Shown here: piece after piece, positions 9,969 to 23,100 of the stretch
Position numbering within the stretch: the first letter of the stretch is position 1
Layout: each line of letters starts with the position of its first letter
Assembly (NCBI GenBank): GCA_012064385.1
Contig: QRDG01001860.1
Coordinates: 1-64,000 of the forward strand
Direction of reading: 5' to 3'
Origin: Puccinellia tenuiflora
Lineage: Eukaryota > Streptophyta > Magnoliopsida > Poales > Poaceae
DNA: 64,000 bases
The notes under the pieces: generated by a model
What the model saw: the letters and a program-made list of their open reading frames with translations, nothing else
Told to the model about the DNA's origin: nothing
Databases searched by the model: none
Translations under genes and position numbers: made by a program

Positions 9969-12900
9969 TATCTTGGTTCAAAAACACATTATGTAGATCC
10001 TCTGGATGCATCTTGTAGCCAGCAGAGTCAGCAGCATCAACAAATGTCCCTTTTAGTGATTGAGCTGGTTCCTTGCTCCCTGCCATTAAGCGGCTGCATA
10101 TTTTCAAGGTGTGCAAAGATGAGAATCGACAAACTCGTACCATTCTACAATTAGAACAAGCCGAATTTCTTGAAATAACATGTAAATTGTGGTAAATGAG
10201 GGTGAACCTTCCTAAGCAGCTAATTCCAAATCGTGTAGGCTCCTCTGATGTAAACGTAATAACCTCCAAGGATCGTTTTGGCTGAAAACTTGTCCTGTAT
10301 GGCATATGCAGTCCAAGCATGTAAGGTTTGTCTCAAGATGAAAACAACAATGTAGTTCACATTTACATAGTCTCTGAAGGTGTGAAAACATTGAAAAAAG
10401 ATGCCATGTTTCTTCAGCATGAACATATAACTATATCTAATTTTTTTTATAAAGGGCGCTTTACAAAAAGGGAAAAGTAAATATAACGAAATCTAATATT
10501 TATAATATGAAGTCATGTGACCTGAAAAGCAGTTAACCGTAATATGGACGATGACCAAATATCAAGCAGAAAAAGGAAAAAGTAAATGAAATATTTTCAG
10601 AAATTGTGAAAGATGATTACAGGCAGCATTTGTACCGTTGTACCATGCTGATTACCTCAAGAGCACCTAGAACACCAAAGACCCCATCATGCCAAATTCG
10701 TCAAAAATAAAATGTGTCAAATTAACTGAAGTAAAACTAGGTACTCCAGCATCTAGGTGCTTTATAGCTTGATGCAAAAAATCTTTGATGGTAAAGACAT
10801 ACAGTACTCTTGAACTAGAGAATAATAACCTACTAGAGAATAATCATGCTAGAGAAGTCATTGAAACACCTGCTTGTCTTTTTGTATAACAGTGAGCTAG
10901 AGAATAATCACGCTTTAATTGAGAACCATAGCCAAACAAAACAGGAACAAGTTTGAAAATTGATGCATACATGCTTGCTAATGACTTAAGATTTGACGTT
11001 CAACCCATGGTTTCTTGCTAGTCCTGTTGTCGTCCAGAAGAATTAACCACATAGATCCATGAAGCCTAGTACAGTAGAATGTCATCAGATGGAACAGTAC
11101 AGCCCAGAAATTCTGGCCAGCTTACATTAGAATGTCATCTTTCATTTTAAGCATGCTCAGGTGGATTCAAGGTTTTGCTAGGATGTCATCTTTTATTTTA
11201 AGCATGCTCAGGTGGATTCAGGGTTTGCTACATTGTCATCTTTCATTTTAAGCATACATTAAAGCTAAGATGAAAGATTCAGGGACCTAAACGTATGTTG
11301 TAGATGTCATGGCTTTAGAAACTTGTCCTTTATTTCTATAGTGGAGAGTTGGAAGCAAGCACCACTGACTGTACTTCCCATTTAAAATCCAGGATGAAAT
11401 GCACCAGCAAATTAAAAAATTAAGAACATATAATAAAATACTAAAACAGATTAAGCTGCCTATATTAGAACATATATGAAAATTAAGAGCATTGTGTTAA
11501 GAATGCTAAACAAAGATAGGATAATACTTGTATCTCAAGTATCTCCATAGAAAGCGACGAAAGATATTGATCTATATGAATAATACTGTATTACTTGACA
11601 ATTTGGTCATGTACAACCAGGGTATCATCACCAGAGGCGGGGCTCAGAGAGTCAAAGGTGCATCACTGGAAAAGGGGAAAGGGGAGGGTCCAGGGTTCAC
11701 CTAGTCAAGTGGTTTTCTTTTTTCGAGGTCCAGTACATATCAAATGCAGTAAAAGGATGTAGAAAATTAGTTCCACTGAGGAAAATGTATTTTTAGTATA
11801 GATGGACAATGCATGAACAAGACAGACCTAAGAGTTAAAATCCTTGACTTACATGAATAAATTTAGAGGTCCAGTACATATCAAGTGCAGTAAAAGGATG
11901 AAGAAAGTTAGTTCCATTAGTGCCCTTCCTGTCACTATATCGGCTGCATCCACCTACACATACAAATTTCCACTCTCACATAAAAACCATTGTCGAAAGG
12001 CAGCAAAAATATTTATATTTCCAACTTGCATGAATGAGCTAAACAAGAATGAGTCACATATACTCAACATTGGCAAGAGGTAGAGTGGAACATATATATC
12101 AAGTATGTATTCAATCACATCATCCATCACAGGACAATAGAAATAATCAAAGTGTGCGTGTGTCGTATCCTAGTAAAAACATGGTCAGCAGAACTGCAAT
12201 TGCAATATTTGTGTATAGGAAGTCAAGGACAAATAAACTATTAAAATGTAACTTACCTCAAGGGTTTCATTGTGTTTCTTTGTTTTCGTATCAATGAGCT
12301 CAATCAGCACAGGTTTTCCATCCTTTGCTAGAGTAATCTTCAGGCAAATGCAACAAAAATCATGTAACCATTATTCTGCATGCCATAACCTGATTACATG
12401 GGAACATATAGGTGCATCATAACTGATGTAGTAGACAAGGGTAAATTAGAAGATCCTCTTCATATTGAATGGACAGATCAAATCTAGAACACTCTCTACA
12501 TCTCCTATTGATTGAGCCCAAATTACAACCAAATTCTAAAGTGCTAAGACCCAAGTTTTGAAGAAATTGTGGAGTAGGGAAATCTACATTGTAGCAAGCC
12601 TAGTGTACGGCTTTAATTTGAACAATCCACCAGACAGTTCAACAGTAAGATAACCTAGATTCAGTATACATCATCCCATATTAAATCAAGGAACACAGCT
12701 ATATAAACTCCCTTCAGGTTCAGTATGAGTTCTATCCTGCACATTAATTTCTTCATTTACTGAAGTTGAGGATTTTCTAAATTACAAATAACATAGACTG
12801 GACCTCAAGAAAATTTCAACCGATTTAGGCAGCAATCAACTCTGGCGAAGCTAAGCATCTAGATTAACCCCAGATGAGAAGAACAAGTCCAGTTTACTAC

Positions 12901-13080
12901 TCACATGAAGATTAAATCCGTTGCTAACAAGTAACAACTAACAACTTATAATGAAGACTAGTGATGCAATATCTGGTAGTGTCAAGACAAATTATGTCAT
13001 CAGTAGAAACATGAATGCACAAACAAATCCTCGTGAATAGCAAAATTTAGCCATAAACGAGTGGGAATTGGATAGAGCAG
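9969..13080 (-). other. CACTA-1 interior with unidentified minus-strand exon-like pieces
   Basis: Several short minus-strand stretches look like exons with plausible splice borders. 9984-10120 reads GTFVDAADSAGYKMHPEDL in one frame. 10250-10330 reads DKFSAKTILGGYYVYIRGAY. 10640-10700 reads RIWHDGVFGVLGALE before a GTAAT donor. 12250-12340 reads KITLAKDGKPVLIELIDTK before a GTAAG donor. I cannot name the gene or genes. Two near-identical 60-bp direct repeats (CATCTTTCATTTTAAGCATG) lie near 11140-11250. The rest appears to be intron-like AT-rich sequence. Confidence 0.4.
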
Positions 13081-13084
13081 AAAT

Positions 13085-13600
13085 TGACCTGGAAAGGAAG
13101 CCCTCTGGTTGTCGGGGAAGAGCACCATCTCCCCCATCCTGGCGTGCTCCAGCATCACCTCCATGGCGTCCCCGTACCATTTCCCCAGCCTCCTAACCTC
13201 GGCAGCCTCCACCGCAAGGCCCTCCCCTTCCCGGCCTTCTTCAGCATCTCGGCCAGCTTGGCGGCGACGCCCTCCAGGTTGCGCCCGGCGCCCGGCCCTG
13301 CGGTGCTGCAAGCGCATCATCTCGGCGACCTCCTCGCCGTCGCGGCTGCCAGCGACGCGCGGGTGGCAGGTCACTACTGGGGCGGAGCGCGACGCCGGGC
13401 TTGCGCTTGAAGCGCGCGTCGATGTGGCGCAGCAGCTCGTCGGCGGCGCCCCAGAGCTCTGGGCCGAACGTGGCCGCCTCGGACGGCGTGAAGTGGAGCG
13501 GCGCAACCTCCTTGTAGAGGAGCGCCACGCGACGGAGCAGCCGTCGGATCCATGGACGCAGACGACGTTCTCGGCCTCGCCGCCGGGGTCGACTAAGACG
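13085..13600 (-). pseudogene. Captured fragment of a plant hemerythrin-like gene
   Basis: On the minus strand three reading frames join through frameshifts. The first has RRVALLYKEVAPLHFTPSEA then ELWGAADELLRHIDARF, which resembles a thioredoxin/GST-like N-terminal half. The next has NLEGVAAKLAEMLKKAGKG. The last has EVRRLGKWYGDAMEV then LEHARMGEMVLFPD. The HARMxEMxLFP tail resembles the fifth-ligand helix of plant hemerythrin (HHE) domain proteins, with G where a conserved E is expected. A candidate donor follows SFPGQ near 13090. Start, remaining exons and a continuous frame are missing, so this is a broken passenger copy. The family call rests on motif memory. Confidence 0.4.
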
Positions 13601-13834
13601 GGCGGCCGCCGCCCGCGGCAAGGGGAAGGGGAGTAGTTGTCGGGATCCCGTAGTTGCCTATGTATGGGGTGTGACCGTGTGAGAGAGAGGGGATTACGCT
13701 GGAAGAGCCGGGGTGGCATTTGTGTATTGCTGCTTCGGGGCATTGGGGTGCGGGCGATGTTGGCGGAATGTAAGGTAGGGCCCGCTTCGAGGGCTGGCCG
13801 TTTTATCGTGATGTCTGGTCTGGATTTGCGAGGG

Positions 13835-14170
13835 ACTTCTAGAGGCACTTCTCAGAAAAGTGCCCTGAGAAATTGTATTTTTAGAGCCATTTTTATATCT
13901 GGATTTGCGAGGGATTTTTAGAGGCACCTTCTCAGAAAGTGCCCCGAAAAATTGTACCATTTTTAGGGCAGTTTTGAAAATATGTCCCTATATAAATAAT
14001 TTTTAGAGGCATTTAGCAAAAAATGCCCCTAAAGATATTATTTTTAGAGGCATTTGGTGAAAAGTGCCCCTAAAAATAGTATTTTTAGAGGCACTTAGTG
14101 AAAAATACCCCTAAAACCTATTTTAGAGGCATTTCTAAAAAAAAATGCCTCAAGCTAAATGCCCCTGAAA
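13835..14170. repeat. CACTA-1 right subterminal repeats
   Basis: The same AGAGGCACTT / AAGTGCCCCT and AGAGGCATTT motifs recur about a dozen times up to the right end. They pair with the left cluster and confirm the extent of the element. Confidence 0.75.
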
Positions 14171-14191
14171 ATACGTTCTTCCATAATGGGT

Positions 14192-14221
14192 GTTTTTATT
14201 TTCCAGTTAGATGTAAAACTA
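14192..14221. other. Background between CACTA-1 and the Helitron
   Basis: Thirty bases containing TTAGATG, continuous in character with the background before 5672 and after 49378. Confidence 0.5.
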
Positions 14222-14438
14222 TCTTTCTTATATATATTTACTAATTGGAGGCACCATACGAGGCTCCACATTAATCCGATAGAGTAGCCAATATAAACCA
14301 TCCGATCAACCTTAGATTTATCCATAGCCATTAGATTAGGTCCCCATTATTTCACCTGCCTCCACCTAACGTGTTGAGGTGTGACTCTCTACTGGAGTAG
14401 CAGGAAAAAAAGAACGACACCTTTGATCATAGATTAAT

Positions 14439-14485
14439 GGGCGCGCCTAGGACTCAGTCGACTGAGATTTAACTAAATCTCAGTC
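14439..14485 (+). repeat. MULE left terminal inverted repeat
   Basis: Begins GGGCGCGCCTAGG. The inner part TGAGATTTAACTAAATCTCA is itself a near-perfect palindrome with 8-base arms. The right TIR matches over the same 47 positions without gaps. Confidence 0.8.
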
Positions 14486-15240
14486 GGCTGACGTCACTGC
14501 ATCTCTTCCCCCCTGTTGTTTCTGTCGCGGGCCTCTGTTGGTTGTTTCTGTTTTTTCTGGTTGTTTGTGGACCAAATTTGTGGGCTTTTCTGTGGGCTTC
14601 TTCCCTGTTTTGTCTGTAGGCTTTTGTGTAGGCCTCACTTGGGCCCTGGCTGTTTTTGGCACACGACAGGGAAACCTTCTTTCCTGCTGTCCAAGACACA
14701 AACAGATCTTACCTGCTACCTCTTCTACCGTACCTTTCTTCCTCATCTCGCTCCAGCATCTCCCTTTCTTCCTCAACTCCCTTTCTTCCCCCAAAATCTT
14801 CTACGCGTCTTCATGTTGCTTCAGTGGACGTAGAGAGTATTCACCTACACCTCCGGCTACAAGATACATGTAATCTTCTTTTTCTCAGCTCCTCCCCCAT
14901 CTACTACCTGACACTAATCTCTCTCTCTCTCCTTGACACACTTGCGTACAGATGAACACAAGTCAAAACAAGAGGGGGGACAAAAGCACAGATTCAGAAA
15001 AAGAAGCTTGATGGGATGGATTTAACAGAAATACATACCAAGTCCTTGTTTGAATCTTGACCTGTATCCCTAAGTTCAGGTTCTAAAATTTCCCAGAACT
15101 GCTTGTATCTCCAGGTCCTCATTGTACCTACAATTGTAAAAAACAAAGTTGCCTTTCATGGCAATTACGAATTAGCATTTGCATGTAAAAAAGCAGAATA
15201 GACCAAATACTAAAATTAGTTAGTCTATATTGCAGGTACA
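14486..15240 (+). promoter_or_regulatory. MULE left promoter and 5' leader region
   Basis: A T/C-rich stretch (14700-14800 and the CTCTCTCTCTC at 14918) precedes the transposase, as in many plant 5' leaders. An upstream ATG at 14952 opens a frame of only about 15 codons. An exon-intron border is plausible before 15235. No clear TATA box was identified, so the transcription start is not placed. Confidence 0.4.
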
Positions 15241-18200
15241 ATGGATCTATGTGATGATAGTTTGATTGGCACCCAGGTTTGTTGTGAAAAAAGAAGCACA
15301 ACCACAAAGATCATTTCATTTCAACTAGTAGTATTGTTCATGTCTTGCTGGTTGCTACTGTTTTCAGGTACCATTTGACCAGCAAGGCCTAGGACAAGAT
15401 ATTATTTCAAATTCGAAAATGTTCAATTCCCAAACAACACAAGTATGGTAGCGGGCAGCAAACTGTCGGCATATACTGGTTACTGGTTTCTATAGTGAAA
15501 ATTCATATACTGGTTGCTAATTCATTCCTGATACTATTACTAGATTCCATTTGAACCAGGACCATACAAATGCAGCAACTTCTCAAGTGAAATGTCATCG
15601 ATGTTGTTTGAAGTTCAGGTACACTCTAAAAACTAAATCCAAAAAAAAAGAAACAAACAAAAATATAAACAAGCATCATCTTTGACATGTAGTTATGTTT
15701 GTATGCAGGAATCAACGCAAAAAGTTTCCGCTCATCAGACTCCAAACATATCAGAGCAGGAAAAGGTAAAAAAGCCAGAGAAAAACAACTCACTGTCATA
15801 TATGAACAAAAAAAGATGATGATTTCAAGTAGATTCTTACCTTGCTGTTATGTAAAATCCTTTTGAACTAATTTTTGGACAGATAAGAAGCAGCCTTGTT
15901 GCCAATGTCCCTGCAAATAATGAAGATGAGATGTACAATGTAAGTTAAATTGATGTAGCAGTTATAAATTTCAGACTTTTATTGTACTACTGATGTGAAT
16001 AAACTGATGAGAAGAAACAAAATAAACAGGATGATTTCCTCGAGCACACAGGCATGACATATACACAAATGTTGATGGGCATTGACTTATCATCGAACCA
16101 GCAGTACTTCACTAATATGGTTCAGGGTCCTGTTGTGTCTGAGGTGAGCATTAGTTTCACTATGGATTTTTTAGTTATCCCAAAATAACTCAGAACTGCT
16201 ATCCTGTAACAATAAAATGATTGCTTCCATGCAGAACAATTTGTACATGATCACAGGCAGATACCCCAGTGTCGAAGAGCATGTGGGAGAAGAACAACAA
16301 ATCACCCAGCAACAAACTGAGCACATATATCAACAGCCAGAAATCAACACCCACATGCATGAATCAAATTTTAACAAAGCTGAGTCTGCAACAATCCCAG
16401 AGCACAGTGGATCAGATTCATTGTTAGATGATGATGTGGGCGAACACAGTACAGAGTATGATATATTTGGTGACAATGATAAGCAAGCCTTTGAAGCACA
16501 TGCAGAAGTGAATTAAGAAGGGGATGTTGAGCAACTGACACAAGAAGATATTCTCAATTTCCTTGAGAGGGACAGCATTGCAGCTGCTCAGAGTTGCAGC
16601 CAGGAGGTTAGAAGTCATCATGCCCCACATATTGACATGCTTTTTGATTCTCAAGATGCAGCTTATGCTTTTTATAATGAGTATGCGTCAATATGTGGGT
16701 TTCCAATTAAAAAAGATGGCAACTACCATGGCAAGTCAGGTGAAGCAAAGGATGCGACACGTTACACATTCAAATGTAACCGTTCTGGGAAAATTGTTGA
16801 TGATGAGGTTCTGGAAGAAAGGAAAAGGAAAAAAGACCTAAGGAAACAGGAAAAGACAGGTAAACCACCACCAGAAAAACCTAGGATACGGCGCCGAAAC
16901 ACAATAGTGATTACAGGATGCCAAGCTCAGATGGTTATTTCAAAAAGAGGTGATAGATTTGCTGTTATCACACTAGACCTTGAGCACAACCATGAGCTCA
17001 GTCCACCAGATGAATCAAAATTCCTGAGGTCACACAAACACATGACTGAAGATGAGGAGCTGTTCATTCGAACATTCAACTCAGTGAAATTACCCACAAG
17101 GAAGATTATGGACATACTAACATACTTAAGGGGAGGTTCAGGGGCTGTTCCGTACAATAAGAAGTATGTTAGCAATGTCCGTACAGCCATAAGGCAAGAA
17201 TCCAATCAAAATGATATGATGCAAGTCCTTGACTATTTCAGGAAAAGACAAGCTAACAACCCAAAATTCTATTGTGCATTCAAGCTAGGAGAGAGGAACA
17301 AAGTTCTAAGCATTTTCTGGTCAGATGCATACTCGCGAAGAATGTATGACCACTTTGGTGATTGTTTGAGCTTTGATACAACCTACAAGACGAACAAGTA
17401 CAATCTTCCGTTTGCACCTTTTGTTGGTATTACTGGACATGGCAACAACTGCTTATTTGCATGTGCAATCATTCAGAACGAGACTATTGACACTTTTATC
17501 TGGTTGTTTGAAACCTTCTTGCATTGCATGGGTGGAAAAGCACCAGTTACAATTATAACAGATCAGTGCGTCTCTATGAAGTCAGCTATACCTATAGTTT
17601 TCCCCAAGACAACTCATAGGAATTGTTTCTTCCACATAAGGAAGAAGGCAGATGAGAAGTGTGCAAGGAGTTTTGCTACAAAACCGTACCTACATGTTGA
17701 TTTCTCAGACATTCTTCGATACTCTTTGACGGAAGCTAAGTTTGAGATGTTGTGGCAACAGATGATACAAAAGTATGATGTTGCTCACATCAAATATTTC
17801 AAATCTATGTGGGAGGGCCGACGTAGGTTCGTGCCAGTATATTTCAAAAGGGCGTTTTTCCCTTTCATACACTCAACTGCAAGAAGTGAGGGTACAAACT
17901 CTGTTTTCAAAGACAATGTTGGTTCAACATACAGTGTTATCAGTTTCCATGGTGAATATCATAAGATTATTGAGAACATAGAAGAGAAGGAGAAAGAGGC
18001 TGACTCAGTGACAAGAACTATAGAACTGACATTTTGGGTCAAGAGTGATGTTGAGGTTCAGGCTGCCCGTATGTACAATCGGCAAATATTTTACAGATTC
18101 CAAAAACAGTTGATGTTCACGCCTAAGCTCCATGTGGGATGAGATTGAGAAACATGTTAGATACGAGGTTTTCAAGACAAATATGCTGACTGAGAAGGAT

Positions 18201-19045
18201 TTTAGGCCTCGTCGATACACAGTTTTAGTGAACCTGGCAGCGGAACAATTTGCTTGCGTATGTTGTAAGTTTGAAAAGGACGGGATTGTTTGCAGCCATA
18301 TTCTTCAAGTCTTGGTTCACCTCAATTTGTCTGAGCTACCAGAAAAATATTATATTGACAGATGGAAGCCAAAGCACAGAAAAATCACAAGAGACCAGCA
18401 TTTTAACATCCCTCTGGAACTAACAGCTGGTAATCGACAGCTAAGGTTCAACAAACTTTCGAACAGGTTGATTGATTTGGCATCGGAAGGATCAAAGACA
18501 AATGACAGGTACCTTCTGGTTGTTAGAGAAAGCATGAAGATAGAGGAGAAACTTGAGCAGATGACACTAGCAGAGGAGCAAGATAATGCAGTGCAAAAAC
18601 CATCTAGTTCAGAACCTCTGCCAAATCATGATAACTATGGAGATGACTTGCAAAACCCTGATGTTGCCAAATCTAAAGGGCGTCCACAGGTTGGAAGGTA
18701 TAAGACATTTGCTGAACAAGGGTTCAGTAAGCACACAATAACTTGTAGTCATTGTGGATCGCACGAGCACAACTTTGCAACGTGTCAATTCAAACACATT
18801 GACAAATCCTATTTCGAGAATAACAAGAAGTCTAGTACGAAGAAATCAACAGGTATGTCTTTGCATGGTGTGTACCATATAATTTTTTGTCCTACCGTCC
18901 CGCAAAGACACATTTTTTGTAGATTATAGTGTGTTGTTAATTTACAGGTGGTTCTGCTTCAACCAAAAAAAAGCAAGGTTCCGGTGCTGATGCTGACAAG
19001 AAATCTACATCCAAGAAACCCAAGACAACAAAATTGGCTCTGTAG
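15241..19045 (+). pseudogene. FAR1/MURA-like MULE transposase, broken
   Basis: Eight exons join in phase: 15241-15276, 15368-15442, 15544-15618, 15709-15765, 15883-15939, 16030-16143, 16235-18852 and 18948-19045, all with GT-AG borders; about 1,040 residues. The main exon holds a FAR1-type DNA-binding domain (AYAFYNEYASICGFPIKK, later LDLEHNHELSPPDE) and a MULE DDE domain (first Asp in SFDTTYKTNKY, second in IITDQC, then ARSEGTNSVF). It also has a SWIM zinc finger (CVCCKFEKDGIVCSH) and a C-terminal zinc knuckle (CSHCGSHEHNFATC). Two lesions break it: an in-frame TAA at 16514 and a one-base frameshift near 18130 between LMFTPKLHV and WDEIEKHV. The last exon ends in a Lys-rich tail. It would have cut and joined the MULE ends; this copy should not make full-length protein. 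Confidence 0.85.
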
Positions 19046-20191
19046 GAGAAGATCTGCTATTGTCGTATTTATATTGTTGAAAATGCAAATTAAAGACTGA
19101 AAAAATCAGGATATGTAAGGATATATGCATGGATGATTTGTTGCTGACCTGGTTCTTGTACTAAGACTGAGATCTTCATGAGACTTGTTGAACTTTGTAA
19201 TAGATGCATTATTCTTGTATTGACTTCGAACTTGAGATTTGTGGATCTGTTGTTGGCTATATGTTGGCTTTGTGCCTGATAGAAAAAGAACAAAACTCAA
19301 CCAAAAAGAAAAGCTCACGTTGGTAGAAGAATCTAGAATATGTTCAGATCTGGGACTGTACCTGCTCAGCATTCTTCCTCCTTGTACCCCAGCTTCACTC
19401 CCTCCTCCCTCCCTCCCGCGACAGCCCCCTCCACTAAGAAAACTCCATGAAACACAGGCTAATCAATAAAAAGTAGCAGGTACAAGTAAACACCACATCG
19501 TAAGATCTCATGGTTATTATGTCTTCTACATAAGATACTTTCTTCTTGGGCTTAAACCCTATGACCCTGAAGAAATAACTTGTACAGTTTGAAACATGAC
19601 TATTCCCTATTGTGTGCAGTTTGATAATGCAACGACAGGTAGCATAATGATTCATATATTTGGCCACGAAGAATACATTGTATGAAAATGTAAGATGAAT
19701 TAAACCTGTATTAACAGGTTCAAGGCCAACAATTCATTGGGGGTGTGCATTATCCATTGTCAGATTTCAGCACGTCAACAGTGGGGCAGGTTGGCAGAAA
19801 AACAGAGACAATAGTAGCAAACATTAAGTTTTTGTTTACATAAAAAAGTTTGATACTGTAATTAAAATCTGACAATTATGGCATAACCATGCTAAAACAA
19901 TATAGAAGTATATGTAGTGCACAAGATATTCTTGCTAAATACAAGTAAAATATATTCTTGTTGATCCAAGTAAAAGATATTCTTGGTAATACAAAGTATC
20001 AACTGGTTCATATCACAAAATGATGTAAGTAAAAACATTTCAGCTCAAACAATTCGCAGAAATTATTTACAAAAACATGGGAAAAAAATGTAGCTGAGAA
20101 ACAATATTCTCCTATGCTTGTGTTAATTCTCCTATGCTTGTGCTACACCTTGATAACAGAAAACATTCTTGTCATTCAAATGCCAGCCCTC
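19046..20191. other. Convergent intergenic region inside the MULE
   Basis: AT-rich sequence between the 3' ends of the plus-strand transposase and the minus-strand protease gene, so it presumably holds both polyadenylation regions. The only local oddity is a C-rich stretch (CTCCCTCCTCCCTCCCTCCC) at 19395-19420. Nothing coding is recognised. Confidence 0.5.
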
Positions 20192-23100
20192 TTAATTGTC
20201 CCTGTAGTCCTACGAAACCAAAGCACAAACGAAAAAGAAAAAGAAGCATGTTGTCAGCTTACAAAAATAACAATCTGGCAATGAAGAAAATACTTTTCAT
20301 AACTGCTTGAGCTATCAGATGGTCTATTCAATGTTACCTTTGGATTGAAATTTTCAACCAAGTCTTGCACTTCATGTATACTGTTCCTTTCATAGAAGAG
20401 TGAGTCGACTGCTAGGTGGACACGGAAATTTGGGATATCATGAGGTGAAAATGAAGCACTTTCAGGGTTCCGTGGACACCATAGTTCCATCAACTTCATG
20501 GTGAAAATTCCACAATCATCCCTGTTTCAAAAATAAAAACACAAAAAGAACAGAAAAAAAGATATCAATAAAGTTAAATTTTATGTGTACATCAGAACCA
20601 TAATGAAGTTACAATTTTCTGACAGAAATACATGCCTAAAATTTTCAAAACATACCCAGTCAATTGTTTGGGTACTTTAGGATATATGGGATTGAACTTA
20701 TCGAAATTCATTTCTTTAAGGTTTGATTCATACCAAGTCCTAACAAAATTTGTGATCTGCATACAAGAGATGAACACGTTGAATTAAAAAAATTGAGGAA
20801 GCTGATCTTGTTTGCCTAGTAAAGTTAACATATTTGTTTTGGGATCACTTACTAGTTTGTTTGATGCAGCCTTTTGATAGCTGCTATCTTTTGAATAAAA
20901 TGAGTCCAGAAAGATGAACTTTCGTGCTTTGATATCAACAGCAAAAACAAACCAATGTTTCTCATACAATGACGGGAAGTAGAGCTTCATAAGAAAAACA
21001 AAAAAAGTAATGGTTCAAACACACTGTAGTCCAAAAAAAGAAAAAATATTGAACAGTCAATATTTATTTATGTACCCTTTCAGACAAGTGTAGTGCCCTC
21101 GCTGAACCTGCACCATGGAAACTATTTATAACATTTTCTTTCCACTTTCTCCTCATGTACTCATTTGGGTACTTTTCAAGGAAATATTCCTGCGTACATG
21201 AAGATTACACAAAAAGAAAACATGGGTATGTATAAATAGAGCAACAGAATAGTTTGCAAAATTCCAATAATGCAAAAATAACAGAAAATTCAGTGGAACT
21301 AATGAAAATACTTACAGAAGCTGTATGGAAAAAGAAATGTTTGTTTGATTTCTTTGGATGATTTTCCCTGAAGAGCTTCCGGCAAAATGAATTAATAACA
21401 TAAGAATCAACCCAGCCACCGGGTTTCATTGACTTCCCCAATTGCAATAACGAAACTCTGCAGTTATCAACATTGATTGCCCATTTGCTGTGTTCAGAAA
21501 AACAAAACAGAAGTTAATTACACAATTTAAAACACATTGGGCTCTTAACATTTACTTGTAAAAATGAAAAAAATAACTGAACCACATAAGAACAGACACT
21601 GAACTCACTCTTTGATAATTGGGATGTCACATAACGTTATAATTGCATTGTACAGCTTCATGATGCTTGGTTGAATTGTGCCTGTTTTGCTAGTTTCATA
21701 CGGAGAGCACAGATATTTGCTTCGTGCTATCACTCTCTTAGGCTCTAAGTTTTCTTGTTCTGATGACATGCCCAGCCTTAATGAGGTATTGTGGTGGTCA
21801 TCAACTGATGCAGACATGGTGTTGCATTCAGAGTTGATATTTCTTTCTCCTAAGTATTCAATCTCTGGAGACATCTGTGCAGCAGGAAAAAAGAAAGAGA
21901 AAAGTTCGAGATTTGTGAGTAAGATGCAGATATGTTTGAAAAAACTGCAAGCCCCAGTTGCACATGACATGCAAACCTAGGCTTGGTTGCCACCCACATG
22001 TAACAAAAAAGGCATAGTTGCAGATGACTTGAAACTAGGATCCCTGGTTGTGTCTGAGATGAAACTAGGATCTTGGTTGCGCATGACATGCAACTAGGGT
22101 TCCTAGATGTGCCCCCGACATGAAACTAGGGTTCCTAGTTGCGCCAAACATGAAACTAGCGGTTCTAGTTGCACCCAGCATGTAACTAGCGGGTGCTAGT
22201 TGCGCCAGACATGAAACTAGCGGTTCTAGTTGCACCCAACATGTAACTATGTACCTAGTTGCGCCCCGCATGAAACTAGGTACATAGTTGCGGCCAACAT
22301 GAAAACTAGGTACGGATTTGCGCCCAACATGAAACTAGGTTCCTAGTTGCGCCCCCACCATGAAACTATGACCCATAGTTGCGCCCAACATGAAACTAGG
22401 GTCGTAGTTGCGCCCCCACCATGAAACTATGACCCATAGTTGCGCCCAACATGAAACTAGGGTCGTAGTTGCATCCCTACATGAAACTAGGGCCCTAGTT
22501 GCGCCCAACATGAAACTAGGGTTGTAGTTGCGTCCGACATGAAACTAGGTTCCTAGTTGCGCCCCGACATGGAACTAGGTTCCTAGTTGCGCCCAACATG
22601 AAACTAGCGGTTCTAGTTGCACCCGACATGAAACTAGCGGGTGCTAGTTGCACCCGACATGAAACTAGCGGGGTGCTACCTGCACTAGACATGAAACTAG
22701 GGTCGTAGTTGCATCCCTACATGAAACTAGGGCTCTAGTTACACATGGCATGCAACTATGGTGCTAGTTGCGCCCGGCATGAAACTAGGTACGTAGATGC
22801 GGCCAACATGAAACTAGGGTTGTAGTTGCGTCCGACAAGAAACTAGGTTCCTAGTTGCGCCCCGACATGAAACTAGGTTCCTAGTTGCGCCCAACATGAA
22901 ACTAGCGGGTGCTAGTTGCACCCGACATGAAACTAGCGGGTGCTAGTTGCACCCGACATGAAACTAGCGGGGTGCTACCTGCACTAGACATGAAACTATG
23001 GCGCTAGTTGCGCCCGGCATGAAACTAGGTACGTAGATGCGGCCAACATGAAAACTAGGTACGAATTTGCGCCCAACATGAAACTAGGTTCCTAGTTGCG

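Larger units (their letters stand above)
5672..14188. mobile_element. CACTA-1, non-autonomous CACTA transposon with captured fragments
   Basis: The left end reads CACTACGGGAGA. The right end, read inward on the other strand, is CATTATGGAAGA, which matches at 9 of 12 positions. The 3-bp target-site duplication GGT is at 5669-5671 and 14189-14191. Both ends carry many copies of a subterminal motif, AGGGGCACTT / AAGTGCCCCT and its AGAGGCATTT variants, as CACTA elements do. The 8.5-kb interior has no recognisable TNP2. It holds pieces of host-like genes on the minus strand and a nested Mariner-like element, so it appears non-autonomous and gene-capturing. Confidence 0.8.

Noticed and set aside
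13109..13636. 175-codon plus-strand frame opposite the hemerythrin-like fragment
   Set aside because: The minus strand shows recognisable protein text in the same place; the plus frame is its GC-rich shadow.
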